Positions 25,250 to 37,365 of a stretch of 64,000 nucleotides of DNA are shown piece by piece. Numbering within the stretch: the stretch's first letter is position 1; each line of letters opens with the position of its first letter. Source of the DNA: Lycorma delicatula. Taxonomy: Eukaryota; Arthropoda; Insecta; Hemiptera; Fulgoridae. Both the position numbers and the translations under genes were made by a program. The stretch lies in NCBI RefSeq assembly GCF_047948215.1, contig NC_134455.1:154052575-154116574 (forward strand). The letters run 5' to 3'. The notes under the pieces were generated by a model. The model searched no databases. It saw only the letters and a list, made by a program, of their open reading frames with translations, and was not told the DNA's origin.

Positions 25250-26619
25250 TTTTAACTTTTGACGGAATCCTGAATTTGGATTATCCTGCAGGAGTCGAGA
25301 TCATTGCCTATGCAGATGACCTGGTGATCCTTGCGAGTGATAGACATGCACTGGAAGTACAAAATAAGGCCAATTTGGCATTACAGATGATAGAAAACTG
25401 GCTATGTAATAAAACTTTAGTGCTGAACAATGATAAATGTAAATTTATCACTTTCACTGGAAGAAGGATCATTGATCGGCTGGATATCAGGATCAATGAT
25501 GAACCAATAGCTGAAACTGATAACCTGAAGTACCTAGGCGTTACCTTTCAGAGGAACGGTTCCTTCACTGAACATATAAACGAAGTTTGTAACAGGGCTG
25601 ACAGAATGATAAAATCTTTAAATATCATTATGCCGAACCAAAGAGCGCCTAAGGCGTCAAAGAGAAGCGTCATAGCGTCTTCGGTAATATCGTCCATGCT
25701 TTATGCGGTGCCGGTTTGGTGGATTTCAGTGCAAGTAAAGAAAAACCTGGCACGTATGATCAGGACCCATAGGAGACTGTTGCTTGGAGTGATTTCTGCA
25801 TTTAGGACGGTCTCCTATGAGGCTTTGTGGTGTGCTCGCTGGAGTCCCACCGATTGATTTATTGGCACTTTTTAAGAGTTGAAAGAGACCAGGGAGTTGG
25901 AATTCACGAATCAAGGCAGCGGCTAATGGCAAAGTGGCAGGACAGGTGGAATGAGAATGGCCCTGGAGAGGTAGAACAAAGAAACTCATTCCCGATATTA
26001 AAAGCTGGATGTATAGGAAGTATGGAGAAGTGAATTTTCACCTGTCACAATACTTTACAGGGCATGGCAACTTTAATTTTTACTTGCACAGAATCGGTAG
26101 AAGAGCATTGACGGAATGTATGTATTGCGATCGCGAAGATGATGTTGAGCACTGACTGCAATAAATGGAGAGAAGAATTAGTAGACATCGATCTATCATC
26201 TGATGGTAACGGCAGATTAATTAATCACATGTTGCAGAGTGAAGATGCCCGGAAAAGGGTTGATTCAGCTATTAAGAAAATATTAACGCAGAAAAATGAG
26301 GACGAGAGGAGATTGGGGTTCTGATCTTAGTATAGGGAAGGGCAGATAGCCCCAGTGGTGAGGACTGGCATGCTGAGGTGTACCAGTTTCGATGAGCCAC
26401 TGAGGACTCCAAGGGTTTTCTTGGTAGGAAAGATCAACGAAAAGACCCAATCGTCACGTCAAGACAATCATGGTATGGCGTGGCCATATATATAGATGGG
26501 CATATCAATAGACTCAAAAGAACTGACCGGTGGGCCGACCTGCCATGCCGGACATACAGCCGGTACGTGGGAAGGCCCATTTGAGTACAACAGGCACTCC
26601 CTTGAAAAAAAAAAAAAAA
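25250..26619 (+). pseudogene. R1-like non-LTR retrotransposon, 3' fragment with poly(A)
   Basis: A 5'-truncated LINE starting inside RT motif C. A 193-codon open frame (25276-25857) has YADDLVILAS with both catalytic Asp, LKYLGVTFQRNGSFTEHI, and LLLGVISAFRTVSYEAL of the C-terminal thumb region. A frameshift follows, after which DIKSWMYRKYGEVNF, TGHGNFNFYLHRIG and the zinc-finger start CMYCDREDDVEH (about 26115-26150) remain readable. The region to 26604 is a 3' untranslated end that closes with 15 A at 26605-26619. Truncation at one end and poly(A) at the other is the normal product of target-primed reverse transcription. Confidence 0.85.
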
Positions 26620-27395
26620 GGTTCGTCTTTCGATGGCAGATCAGCGCATAAAATACGTTCAGGCTCAGAAGTACCACTTTGGGGTGTTTCTCGATGAGGA
26701 AATGCGATTCAAGAAGCACCTTCTATACGTCGCGGAGAATACCTGTAGTGCGTTTTTGGTATTCGGCGTGTGGTTAATCCTGATTTGGATCTTAATTATA
26801 AGACTATGAGTTCCAGTATAAGTGCATCTGCGAGACAATTATGCTATATGCGGCGCCGCTTTGAGCGGAGAGGCTAAAATTAAAAAGCTATCAGGAAATA
26901 TTGTTGAGGGCTCAACGCCTTTTACTTTTAACGGTAGCGGGTGGCTACCATACGATTTCTCGGGAAGCAATCTCGGTGATTGCAGGTGAGAATCCGATAT
27001 ACTTGACTGCCTCAGAACGACAACAGCGTTTTGTCATCAGGAGGTTAGATAGATTAGCTTCTGACTAAGGTTGGGATATAGAATGTAGAACAAAATGCTT
27101 TGTGGCAGGCCAGATGGGATAAGGCAGAGGGCGGATGTTATACGCATGGTCTCGTTCCTGATGTGTTAGTTTGCAGGGCGCTTCGGGTACAACTGAATAA
27201 GTACGTGACGCAGAATATTTCTGGGCATGGCGCTTTCCAGGACAGGCTGCAGAGGTTCGGACTGGTGGACTCAGGAATGTGTCCGAAATGTGGATAATTG
27301 GACGATGTACATCATGTTCTGTAAGTTTTTTCAATGTATGAGTTGATACGCACGGATACTATCTGTAGGCTCGATATAATCGGTGAAACATACAG
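26620..27395 (+). pseudogene. Second R1-like C-terminal fragment, abutting the poly(A)
   Basis: Begins exactly after the poly(A) of the preceding fragment. Readable parts are LSMADQRIKYVQAQKY, FLDEEMRFKKHLLYVAEN, ASERQQRFVIRRLDRL, QARWDKAEGGCYTHGLVPDV, ISGHGAFQDRLQRFGLVD and CPKCG followed by a stop then LDDVHHVL. These are the RT thumb and the C-terminal CCHC zinc finger of an R1-like ORF2. It is closest by eye to the fragment at 48790-49215 on - (shared GHVAFRGKLLQFGLVD-like segment) rather than to its neighbour. Frameshifts and stops disable it, and no poly(A) is visible at its right end. Confidence 0.8.
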
Positions 27396-30065
27396 TACAT
27401 ACTGCTAACATATCACAACCAAACTCCCACAGGATCACCTATTAATAAGAGAATGTAAAAGTATTCAAAGATAACATCGTATCTTGAAGTAACCAAAATC
27501 AAATTCTATCAATCAGCCTGCTTAAAATATCAGTGCAATTCTATTTTCATAAAATTAATGTAATTCAACAAAATTAATTAAAAAAACTCATAACGAGATT
27601 TATATTTAAAAAAAAGGTTAATTATAAAAGAATAATTTTAAGTAGGCAACGTACTAAAAAAAAATTAATTTATATAAAACCCTTAATCTGGAAATTTATT
27701 TTTCCTTAATTTTTAATAATTAATTAAATAAATATTTTTATAACAAAAAAAAAATTTCTTTTTAAAATATTTGGTTTTACAGCAGTAAAACTAAGAACAA
27801 AGTAACTGGAGATATTTAAGTATCTACAGTATAAAAACGGAAAGAAGAGAAAAGATTAAAATATTTGGTCAATCCAAGCCTACCTACAACACATGATGAA
27901 AAATCTTTCTACCCTTACAGTTCGAAATTATTTATTTTATTTTTTTAAGAGATCCATATAATTTTTGATTTTAATGAAATATGAATTCATGCGTAAATTT
28001 CAAAATTTTTGTTGGTTGCATAAAAAATCGAGATTTATGATATGGATATTAGGGATAGAAAATACAAAAACAAATAAGACAAGGAACTAGTTCCGTTGTC
28101 TTTGATTAAAAAAGAAAAAAATGAAATCACGATTGATGATTGGACTATCAATGTCTATAAATGGATTGGTAGCCAAATACTGTAAACGCGGCTCGATGCT
28201 GTACGGAGTTTACCCCTACTCTCTTAAGTCGAGCGAGACAATATCTGTTACTTTCGTTTAAAGAATATAATATAATTATCGTTAAATTTATCTAATTTTT
28301 GTTTTAAATATTTAACAAACTATTAAATTTATTTACCCATCAACTTTATAACTGAATGAATTATTTATATAAATAATGAATAATTATTTATATAAAATAA
28401 TTTATTGTGAAATTCTTAGCATGGTTTGGATATGTAATTTCATAAAATGTTTCAATATAGTTTTATGGAATACTGATTAATACAAATCAAAATAATACTG
28501 ATGAATAACTAAATACAAATACAGGTTTCAATTCATGTTTATCAAGTAGAAGTGAACAGCTGATTTTTGTTATCCTTAATATAGCAGCAATATTATTATT
28601 TCTATTTCGTACTATACGTTGCTGAATAAAGTTAATTTTTGTATGTTTTTAGAGTAACCTTACGTTTGATACAGCAGCAGTAATAGATTTTCTTTAGATA
28701 ATTACGTGATCTACAGGAATAAGAATAATTGAAGTCTACTAATGTTAGTAATCTGTGACAAAATAGTCTAAATATTATTTAAAAATCCAATAGCAAAGAT
28801 TTTTCGGTGGTTATCCAAAATTTGTAGACCATCTATTTTAAGTACAAATAAGTAAACCTCAGCTTATTTTAGCACTTCTTCATTCTTGACTTTATTTTCT
28901 AACTTCAATTGACTTTTAAACAATCCTTTCCCAAAACAGTCTCTAATATTTAAATAAAATAACATCTTGTATATCACCCTGATAAACTGCAGCCTTACAG
29001 CTAGCAAACTGGATATTTTTATTGGAACTCAAAAATTCCAGTGTTTCGACTACTACGATTGTTAGGAAGCATACATCCTAAATTTTTCAAAACATTTATT
29101 TGAAATAGCTCTATCAAAAGTTACATTGTGAATTTTTACTCTTACTTCATACAATTTTAAAATTAACATCTGATTAGCAGAAATATGGTTACTGCTGTTA
29201 TTTTATTTATAAAGAAATGACACAGAAATTTACTTTAATGACGCAATTTGGATTAACACTATTAATTAAAGAGAAAGTAAATTATTTCTCGTAAAAGACC
29301 TGGAGAAAAGATTAAAGCGCAAAATCCATTTAAAGTAAAAGGACTTAGTAAGCAAATATTTAGACTTCTTGAATATTTGTAACACTTTGAAGAATGAAAA
29401 TATAGGGTGAACGCATATTTAGAGAGTAAACATATATTTTATGCCCATACAAACAGACGTTGGTAGACAATTTCGAGCACTGCGCTAAATAAGCAAAAAT
29501 ATTTTTTTGTTTTTCGTATACACAAATTCAATTAATTTAAAACTACTTACATATATATTTTTATTTATTAATCGAACAAATATTAGCCAAAGAGTAGTCA
29601 ACTATTTAATGTATAATATGCATAACACGCTAGAATATTATTAACTGATTAACCTCGGTTTTTAGATTATAAATTATTTGTTTATATAATTATTTATAAA
29701 TGGTGTTTAATCTGAACGAAGTATTCACCGTTCTATCACTATGATTACTCTGTGTAGAGTTAGAAATACTGTTTTTTTTTTTATGAAAATTGTATTAAAG
29801 CAAATGTAGATTATAAATAATATTACAAAAATAAATTATTCTGTTAGTAGCCAACTAATCCTTTCTCTTCCTTGGATAGGCTACACGCATTTCAATTTAA
29901 CGAACCAAAAGGTAAGAGTTTTTAAGCTGAAATCTTGTGTGTTAGATCTGAGATGTGTTATTTGAAAATTTTTTTTCTTTTGAGTTATAAAAAAAAATTA
30001 TCTAGTAACTTTTTTTTTAAGGAAGTGTGTCTATTTTCATTAGTTATAAAATGGTTTCATTCACA
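27396..30065. other. AT-rich spacer, no gene seen
   Basis: AT-rich DNA with long A and T runs. A slightly GC-richer patch lies at 28185-28245. No coding signal and no element ends recognised. Confidence 0.5.
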
Positions 30066-30663
30066 TCTATCTATATACGGTACGTATATAAAAAATGTGT
30101 GTGTGCGTGTGTGTGAATGTTCTCGTATAATTCTGAAACGCATGGAGCAATTTCAACCAAACTTGGTACACAAATGACTTACTATCTGGAAAAAATACTG
30201 TGGGGGTAAGATACTCCTTGCACCCCACGGATAGGGTGGGAAAGGGGTGATATATAAAAAAATAATCGAAAACGACCAATATTATCGATAGTATCGAATC
30301 CATAGTTTTCAAGATCGCTAGGCTAATTGGTAACAGTTCCGATGACATTTAAATCCAAGTTTAGTCGAATAGAACTCCGCAGAACCTTATTCTGCTGGAT
30401 CAAGGGTAGGTTCACCTAAGAATTTATTTACTCTTGCTCCTGGAAGGGAAATTAAAAAAAAAATATAATTAAGTTTTGTTAAATTAATATTACAGTGAAT
30501 TTATAAAAGATTTTACTTTTTTTTGTGTACTATGGTTATACTTTTTAAAAATGTATATATGAAATTAGTTTGATTTTACACTACAGGAAGTTTTGATTCC
30601 GTTTCTTGTGTAATAAAATATTGGGATAAATAAATACCCGGGAAACACCGGGTAATAAGCTAG
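30066..30663 (+). mobile_element. Non-autonomous Helitron
   Basis: The 3' end has the classic Helitron layout: a 7-bp stem (30635-30641 pairing with 30648-30654, loop GAAACA), five bases, then CTAG at 30660-30663, followed by T. The 5' end starts TC (30066) after A, with TCTATCTATATACGG; a start at 30070 is equally possible. Insertion between A and T without target duplication is as known for Helitrons. There is no Rep/helicase frame, so it depends on an autonomous relative. Interior has a GT-rich stretch and the CAACCAAACTTGGTACACAAATG-type motif near 30147-30173 common in such insect elements. About 0.6 kb. Confidence 0.8.
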
Positions 30664-30664
30664 T

Positions 30665-32240
30665 AAAATAAGGAACCACTTTATACGAAAATAAATTGTA
30701 TAACACTTTGGAGTTAATTAAAAAAATCGATCTAAAAGCAATACAAAAAAACATTTTTGGGTAAAAGATACATTTTTAAAAAGGTAAATAAACGATTCGA
30801 CTCATCGTCTTACTTTTATACTGTTAGTATATACTATACTATAAACGCATTATTTAAAAAAAAAAAAAATTCAAATTTTATTTACTGCGTAAGGATACAA
30901 ATTCTCTTGTTAAATAATTTGCCTTGATTACAAATATATTCACACGAAAATTAAAAAGATAGAAACTGGTGGAGTAAGATAAATTGGTTTAATTATAAAC
31001 AATAGAAAAATATAAATCTAGGAATCAGAAAGTAGAAAAATCCTTACTTTAACAGACTGATAACACAAATTACAGATATCATTTACTTGTTGAATGGTGA
31101 GGTAATAGAACAGAACTGTTAAAACTTATCTGAGTTTGCAGCGAAGATTTATTTCTTTAGGAAAAACTATCTAACAGGTTATAAAGTTTTACAATAAAAT
31201 AAGTGTAACAAGCTACCCGAAGCACTTATATCACTATATAAAAACTAACGTAAATTAAAAGAGTCACTCATTGATGAATCAACTAATGTAGATTAGAAAA
31301 CTTTTCGACTTTACACATCTCTGTTTAACGTACTTACAGATATTGATCAATATCACACAATTTTGAGTTTTGAATACCATTTTAAATGTTTTTGTTAAAT
31401 CAAAGATTTCACAAGCTTCATCCCAAAATTTAACTTTAAATTAATATAAAATTATATAAACGAATCATAATTTTTTTTTAAATGAATTTATTAAAGCAGG
31501 TAACATAACTTATTATTATTATTATTATTATTATTACCTAAGAATTTTAAAGAAAGAAAAATTACGTCTATACTTTGTGAATGAAGCTTCACAGAATCGA
31601 TTGCCGATAAATAATTTAAAATAAAAAAGATTCTATCAAAAGTAACAGATTTTCTTTCTGTTTTTTTTCTTCCTTTTTTAACAGTAATTTATGTCCTCAT
31701 ATAAGCAAACTAATGCATAAAAATCAATAAAGCGGAATTATTTTTAATTAAAGTTGTTTCACAAGATTTATGAAACTATGCAAATAATTAGAAAGTTTAC
31801 GCATATTTCATAAATCTTTCGTTTATGAGAAGAATATTAACACAGACACATTCATTCTTAACATATAAAAGTAGTTAAAATGTTTTTTCTTTGAATAAAA
31901 CAAAAGGTAACCAATAAATATACTGTAATTTAAAAATTATATCATAAGGGATTATTCTGCATTATCTAAATACAAAATAATTAGCGATTAAATTTATAAG
32001 AAAATATCTAATTTTTTTATCTTATTTAAAAATAAATGATTCATTTGGTATGTCTGACAAAAAGACAATTCAAACTTTAAAAAGATATTTATTACATAAA
32101 TATACAAATACAAGGCAAATTTAACGAAAAAATATAGACAAGGTGTCTCACGAAGAAAGAAACAATTTCAGGACAAATTCTACAAGCGAAATAAATAAAA
32201 TTAGTATATCAGCTGTTTCCTGTAATAGTGGTATATTTAT
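30665..32240. other. AT-rich spacer with an ATT microsatellite
   Basis: No gene. Contains (TTA)n at about 31510-31537. The segment 32240-32412 may be the 5' untranslated region of the Jockey-like element. Confidence 0.5.
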
Positions 32241-32412
32241 TGGTTCTAATTAAAACTTATATTCGTATTTTTAAGAGTGAATCTTGGACAACTGTGTATT
32301 GTTTGCTGTGGTATTACGTTTTTAAAATTAATTTTGGTTACATATTAAGATTTTGTTTTTATTTAGTTATAGGCCTAGGCTAGGGTAATAACCTAGCGGT
32401 CGCGGCGTTGCT

Positions 32413-33360
32413 ATGGATCAGTTTTCGGCTGTTCCGCATAGCAACCACTCAGCGAACGGCTGCAAGGGGGTAAACAACAACACACAGATGAATAGAAAAC
32501 GTAGCCCATTCAATTACTCCAACCGAGTTCCACGGAAGTCGTCGCGGAGGAAGTTAATAAGGGATAAGAGCGTTGAAAATATGAGTGGTTCTACCTCTGA
32601 TATTGTGGACTCGATTCCGGTCCCTCCGCCATGTTAAACGGTGCCGGTTTTACGCACGTTACCTGTAGCTTACACGACTCCTGGGATTGACGTACCACTA
32701 TCGAATAGATTTGATCGTCTGTCGGTGGAGGAGAGTGACGGTGCTGTTCCACAAAAGAAAGAGGTTAATACGCCTCTACTATTACGGTTATTTAGTATAG
32801 TACGGTATTTCGGATATCACGAAGCTATATGAGTTGTTGAAATCGGTGGTGAACAAGGTGAACAAGAAAGATTATTCGTGTTGTTCGCGAAAATAACCTT
32901 TTCCTTCTTTTTCCTGTTTAGCCTCCAGTACCGTTTAGATAATACTTCAGAGTATGATATGTATGAGTGTGAATGAAGTGTAGTCTTGTACATTCTCAGT
33001 TCGACCATACCTGAGATGTGTGGTTAATTGAAAACCCTACCACCAAAGAACACCGGTATCCACGATCTAGTATTCAAGTCCGTGTAAAAATAGCTGGCTT
33101 TACTAGGACTTGAACGCTGGAACTCTCGACTTCCAAATCAGCTGATTTGGGAAGACGCGTTCACCACTAGACCAACCCGGTGGGTCGCGAAAATAACCTA
33201 ATAAGTCATACCTTCACGAGGCGTGATGAAAGGGCGTTTCGGGTGGAGCTAAAGATTCTTCACAATCCCAGTTGCAGTTATATAGCAGGAGATTGAGAGT
33301 CACGGGCACAAGGTAAACGGGCATCGTAAACGCATGCAACCGAGTAACGAAGGAGCGTTG
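32413..33360 (+). pseudogene. Jockey-like gag (ORF1), broken
   Basis: ORF1 of Jockey elements binds the element RNA. The ATG at 32413 opens a Ser/Asn/Arg-rich leader (MDQFSAVPHSNHS), stopped by an in-frame TAA at 32635-32637, then continuing in frame (SNRFDRLSVEE). A frameshift near 32800 leads to ITKLYELLKSVVNKVNKKDY. After the SINE the same protein resumes as ENNLISHTFTRRDERAFRV and, after another break, EIESHGHKV, the typical core preceding the zinc knuckles, which are missing. The order matches Jockey-clade ORF1. Confidence 0.65.
32900..33184 (-). mobile_element. tRNA-derived SINE, copy 3, with 15-bp target duplication
   Basis: TCGCGAAAATAACCT occurs at 32885-32899 and again at 33185-33199, so the ends are exact. 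On - the unit begins with CCACCGGGTTGGTCTAGTGG (A-box region), contains the palindrome AAATCAGCTGATTT, then GCGTTCAAGTCC (B box), a body including GGTGTTCTTTGGTGG, and ends in an A-rich tail (T-rich at 32900-32914 on +). It splits the Jockey-like gag frame, so it is younger than that element. Confidence 0.9.
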
Positions 33361-33362
33361 GG

Positions 33363-34000
33363 ATGGTCAGGATCGCCCACATTCAGGAAACCTCGATTGA
33401 AATCTTGGACAGGTTAGGGCCTCTGAAACTATCAGCACTCTACTATCCCCCTCGTCAGGCGATAACCAGTGACATGTTTTGTGAGTATATTGGCGCACAT
33501 GGGTGCCGGTTCATTGCGGGGGGTGATTGGAACGCGAAGAAGGCACTCTGGGGATCTCGGCTTACGACTAAACGTGGAAGGTCCCTAAAGGTTCTGAAAG
33601 GATGCAGCTACACATTATCTCTGAACTTCAACCGACCTTCGGATCCAACGAAGATTCCCGACTTGCTGGATTTTTACGTTAGTTCGGGGGGTGTCGACTT
33701 TGTACATTGACGTGAGGCACAACTACAACTTCACATAGGATCACTCGGCTGTTCTTCTTAAGGTTAGTACGATGGTCGTGAGGAAAAAAGGATCTCTGTT
33801 CTTTCACAACATTCGGACGGACTGAGTGTCGTATAGTAGTTGGATTGAGGAGAAGCTACCTTTCGATGTGTCGCTGACGAGCGCTGATGATGTGGACGTA
33901 GCTACCAGGTGCTTAACCGCTGTTATGCAAGAGGCGGCGTAGCGCTCTACTCAGTTGGTGGTGGGCGAAATACAACGAGGTTCGGAATATCTACTGTAGA
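33363..34000 (+). pseudogene. Jockey-like endonuclease fragment
   Basis: A 115-codon open frame (33363-33710) covers LSALYYPPRQAITSDMF, RFIAGGDWNAKKALWGSR, which contains the catalytic GD.N motif, and DLLDFYVSSGG. It ends at a TGA; beyond it VRHNYNFT, a stop and DHSAVLLKV give the catalytic SDH region in a neighbouring frame. Further on, WIEEKLPFDVSLTSADDVD and WWAKYNEVRN are the linker before the RT. The protein would cut target DNA in a live element; here it is disabled. Confidence 0.75.
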
Positions 34001-34087
34001 TACAAGTTGCTATAACAATAACCTTAAGTCAAATTGTAGTCAGTTTATGATAAGACAGGCTTTGTAGCAATTGAAAAAAGCCAAGAT

Positions 34088-34150
34088 CGACTGGTATCCA
34101 AACCAAGAACCTTCCAGATGAAAACCAGAGAAACCTTCCGCCAGGGTTTG
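34088..34150 (-). repeat. tRNA-like SINE head relic
   Basis: Resembles the relic at 4507-4576: AAGAACCTTCCAGATGAAAA compares with AGGAACTTCCGGATGAAAG there. It is too degraded to delimit. Confidence 0.35.
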
Positions 34151-34251
34151 AAAAAAAATCTTGAAAATAATTCAAAATTGATTCCACTTAAGATATATAT
34201 TGCAAAGAACTGCAATTTCTCGTTAATGTAATCGAGAAATTTTTGGGTGTA

Positions 34252-36230
34252 ACATAGTTAGTCAAAAGTATGGAAACCCCTCAACAACTTTTAAACCATC
34301 TCAGTTAGAATACTGTAACTTTCAGGATAAGGTATCGGTCAACTACTTTACCTTTTGACAAGAAATAGAATTTCAACCCCTTCTTGGAAGTGGCTCAGGG
34401 GTTGAAACTCAACCCAATGTAACACCCTTTGTATCATAGATCATTTTAAAGATCTCTTTAAGACAAGTAAAATTGTGTAAATAAAAGGTTGGTGTGATGT
34501 ACGCATCCAAAATGGCGTAGGGATAAAATTTGGATTGAAAATTATTAAATTTAATAAGTCAAACAATAAAATTTAATAAAAAGAAATTAAACAAAATTAT
34601 ATTAAAATTTAATCCACTTTAATTAAAATAAATTTTAAAAGTTGAACTTAGATTTTAATAACTTAAAAAAAATTATTTTTTGACAAAACGCTGCTTTGTT
34701 CCAATTTAAAGATTAAATAAATCAAAATACAAAATATTGTCACGTTATCATGCTGATCAGCTGATCATTGATGGTCTCATACCATTGTTGCAGAAATGAA
34801 GCTTACTTAATTGTTGTGTATTAATCCACCTAGAGTGTTTCATTACTGTACTGTTAGTTTCTCATGATAAATTATTGTGATTTCTGGGTAATTGATTTCG
34901 TCTACCTTTACCACATTTGTTATTTACTTCTGTTTTAACTTTTTTTAAATTGTTTTTTAGTGAATTCTTTCTGTGCTACCTGCTAACACTGCTTTCAACA
35001 TGTCACTTACTGAAGAAGAGAGGGTCACACGTTTAACGATGAGGGATTTTGGTGATAGAATTAGGTCATATAATAAAGTCTGTGAATTGTTCAATACATC
35101 ATTTAATAATGGTAACCCTATTTCAAAAGGTAGTGTCAAAAACCATCAAACGATTTGAAGAAACGAGGAGCATTAATATAGTAAGGGAAATCTACGACAA
35201 GTAATAATAAATCGTTAGAAAATATGCAAGAATTTATTGAGAATCCTCATTCCTCGATTCGAGCAGCATCACGAGCACTAATATTAACCAAAGTTCAGTG
35301 ATTTGAACATTAAAAAGTTAAAATTTCAAACCCCTCAAAATTTGTCTGGCGCAAGAATTTAATGAAGATGACTACGATCGAAGACGTGAGTTCTGCGAAA
35401 TTATGATGAACAATATCTGTGCACATACTAATTTATTAAACAATAAATTTTTAATGACACTATATTTTTTTTTTTTTTTTTTAACGTTGTTGGTCCAAAC
35501 TTCCACAAAATTTAATTTCAACAAGATGTCCCGCCTCATTTTGGTTTTCAGGTTCGTGAAATTTTAAATGCATTTTTCGTGGAAGATGGAATAGCCGAAG
35601 GAGTCAATGAATGGACAGCGAAATCACTAGTCTTGTCACCACTGGATTACTTTCCGTGGGGCCATTTAAAAAGTATTGTTTATCATAATAAGGCCCCAAG
35701 ATATTTTGTAAATCATGATTTACAAAATAGGATTCGAGAATCAGCACAAAATATCACTAGGGAATCATTGAGTAAAGCAGTACCATCCTTTTACAACCGA
35801 CTGGCATACTATCAAACAACAGAAGGACATTTCGATCATTTTTAAAAATAATAAGTATATAAGCAAACTTTATGCTTAATAAAGAATTTGTTTTTAAATA
35901 AATTTATTAGATAATAGCAATTTAATCAAATTTTTATAAATTTATTTATTTGCGGTAACAATTACTTAAATCATCAATGTAATTTTTTCAAAATTTATTT
36001 ATACCATTTTTATTATCTTAAAGAGACCTTTAAAGTAATGTATCACACAAGGGATGTTACCATTTAAAATATCTGATTTACAACCCCTAGGCCAACCCCC
36101 AACAAGGGTTTGAAATTCTATTCTTGTCAAAAGGTAAAGTAGCTGACCTATACCTTATGCGGAAAGTTACAATATTCTATCTGGAACGGTTTTAAAGTTG
36201 AGGAGTTTCCATACTTTTGACTCGCTCTGT
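34252..36230 (+). mobile_element. Second DD41D-type Tc1/mariner transposon, TA-flanked
   Basis: Terminal inverted repeats of about 240 bp (34252-34490 and about 35995-36230) begin ACAKAGYKAGTCAAAAGTATGG and share CTACTTTACCTTTTGACAAG. TA lies directly outside both ends (34250-34251 and 36231-36232), the target duplication of the superfamily. The element is 1979 bp and encodes a broken transposase on +. Its inverted repeats are unlike those of the element at 759-3058 although the transposases are related, so it is a different family of the same lineage. Confidence 0.9.
34973..35845 (+). pseudogene. DD41D-type transposase, broken
   Basis: The start region has MSLTEEERVTRLTMRDFGDR (about 35000-35060) and PISKGSVKNHQTI with the alternative frame SVSKTIKRFEETRSIN: an IS630-like helix-turn-helix. 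The middle has KFQTPQNLSG and EFNEDDYDRRREFCEIMMNN. The first catalytic Asp region QQDVPPHFGFQVREIL is shortened by one residue after the Asp. The last 88-codon frame (35579-35845) has SPLDYFPWGHLK with the final Asp, then RIRESAQNITRESLSKA and SFYNRLAYYQTTEGHFDHF, the normal C-terminus. The present spacing between the two Asp is 39; restoring the visible two-residue losses would give 41. A poly-T run and missing segments between 35150 and 35520 disable it. Confidence 0.85.
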
Positions 36231-36232
36231 TA

Positions 36233-37365
36233 TAAGATTATTGAATATTTAAGGAATTTTACAATGTTAAGATAGTTTATTAAATGTATTTTTAATACTA
36301 TTATTAGCATTTCTTGTACAAAATTTTGAATAATTTATAACTTTACTTAAGTGAAATTTATTAATGTAATAATGTTTATGAGGAAAATAAGTGTACCTCT
36401 TTTTCATTATTCAACCCAGAGCATACACATACTGAATATCAGAAATAGTTTAGTTTTAATCTCACATAATTATTAATGGTACGTGCTTTCTGTTCTTACT
36501 GATGATATATTTATCATTTTGAATTTATGATTTTTTTTTTATATTAAAGAATAAGTAAATTGTTCTAGATCAGACTCTCTAGCAATCGGTTTTTAGTAAC
36601 TACTTTTAATCTAACAATTATTAATTTATATTATTTCCATTAATAATTTTTAAATCATCGTTTATATCAATATTTCCTTTCCAGCTAACAAAATGTCTTT
36701 TCAACATTTTTAAATTTTATCTATCTTTTACGTGCAAGACAAACTGGCCATTTAATATGAAAATAAATTATTTTTTAGTAACAGTAGATGTATAACTGTT
36801 TGATTCTGTACCAGAATTAATTTGTAATCAAGTACGGAACCTGAACAAAACTACTTACAATTTTCGACGAATTTTTTACAGTTATTTCCTCAATAGAGGA
36901 ATAATGAACAAGAGCGAGAACTTTAAAGTAGTAATTACAGCTATAGAACGCAAAATTTTCTACACTGATTATTGCTACAGTAGCAATCGCATTAAGTTGC
37001 ATTCAACAGATTTCGCGGCACGAAAAAGCTTTTTTGATTACTTTAAAATAAAACATGTTTTTTTTCTAATACAACATAATTGCTTCCAAAATGTCTGCTT
37101 AATTAAAAAGTTAGTATTCTAAACTAAAAAATATGGACACCATATGACTTCCTTGTACGCCTATTAAATTACGTATACACGTTTTTTTTTCAAGTGAAAA
37201 GAACATAACATTTTATTTCATTAATAACTTTTTATATTTTTTCATAATTTTTTAAATTGTTATTATTGATTATTGTTTATCGGAAATTTTTTTTTTAAAT
37301 AAGAGGTTAATAATTATTAATAAATCAATATATTTAAATTTAAAAAACGTTAAAAAAAAGGAGAT
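36233..37365. other. AT-rich spacer, no gene seen
   Basis: AT-rich sequence with no recognisable feature. The overlapping short frames at 36817-37122 on both strands look like chance. Confidence 0.5.

Larger units (their letters stand above)
32413..34095 (+). mobile_element. Jockey-like non-LTR retrotransposon, 5' part, decayed
   Basis: Gag-like start, then gag core, then apurinic-type endonuclease, then a linker region, all on +. The RT and 3' end are absent, and most of the C-terminal half of gag, including zinc knuckles, is deleted between about 33340 and 33365. Retaining a 5' end while losing the 3' end is unusual for a LINE, so a later deletion or rearrangement is likely. A SINE (32900-33184) interrupts gag. 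It is followed by a tRNA-like relic and then by the DD41D-type transposon at 34252. Confidence 0.75.
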
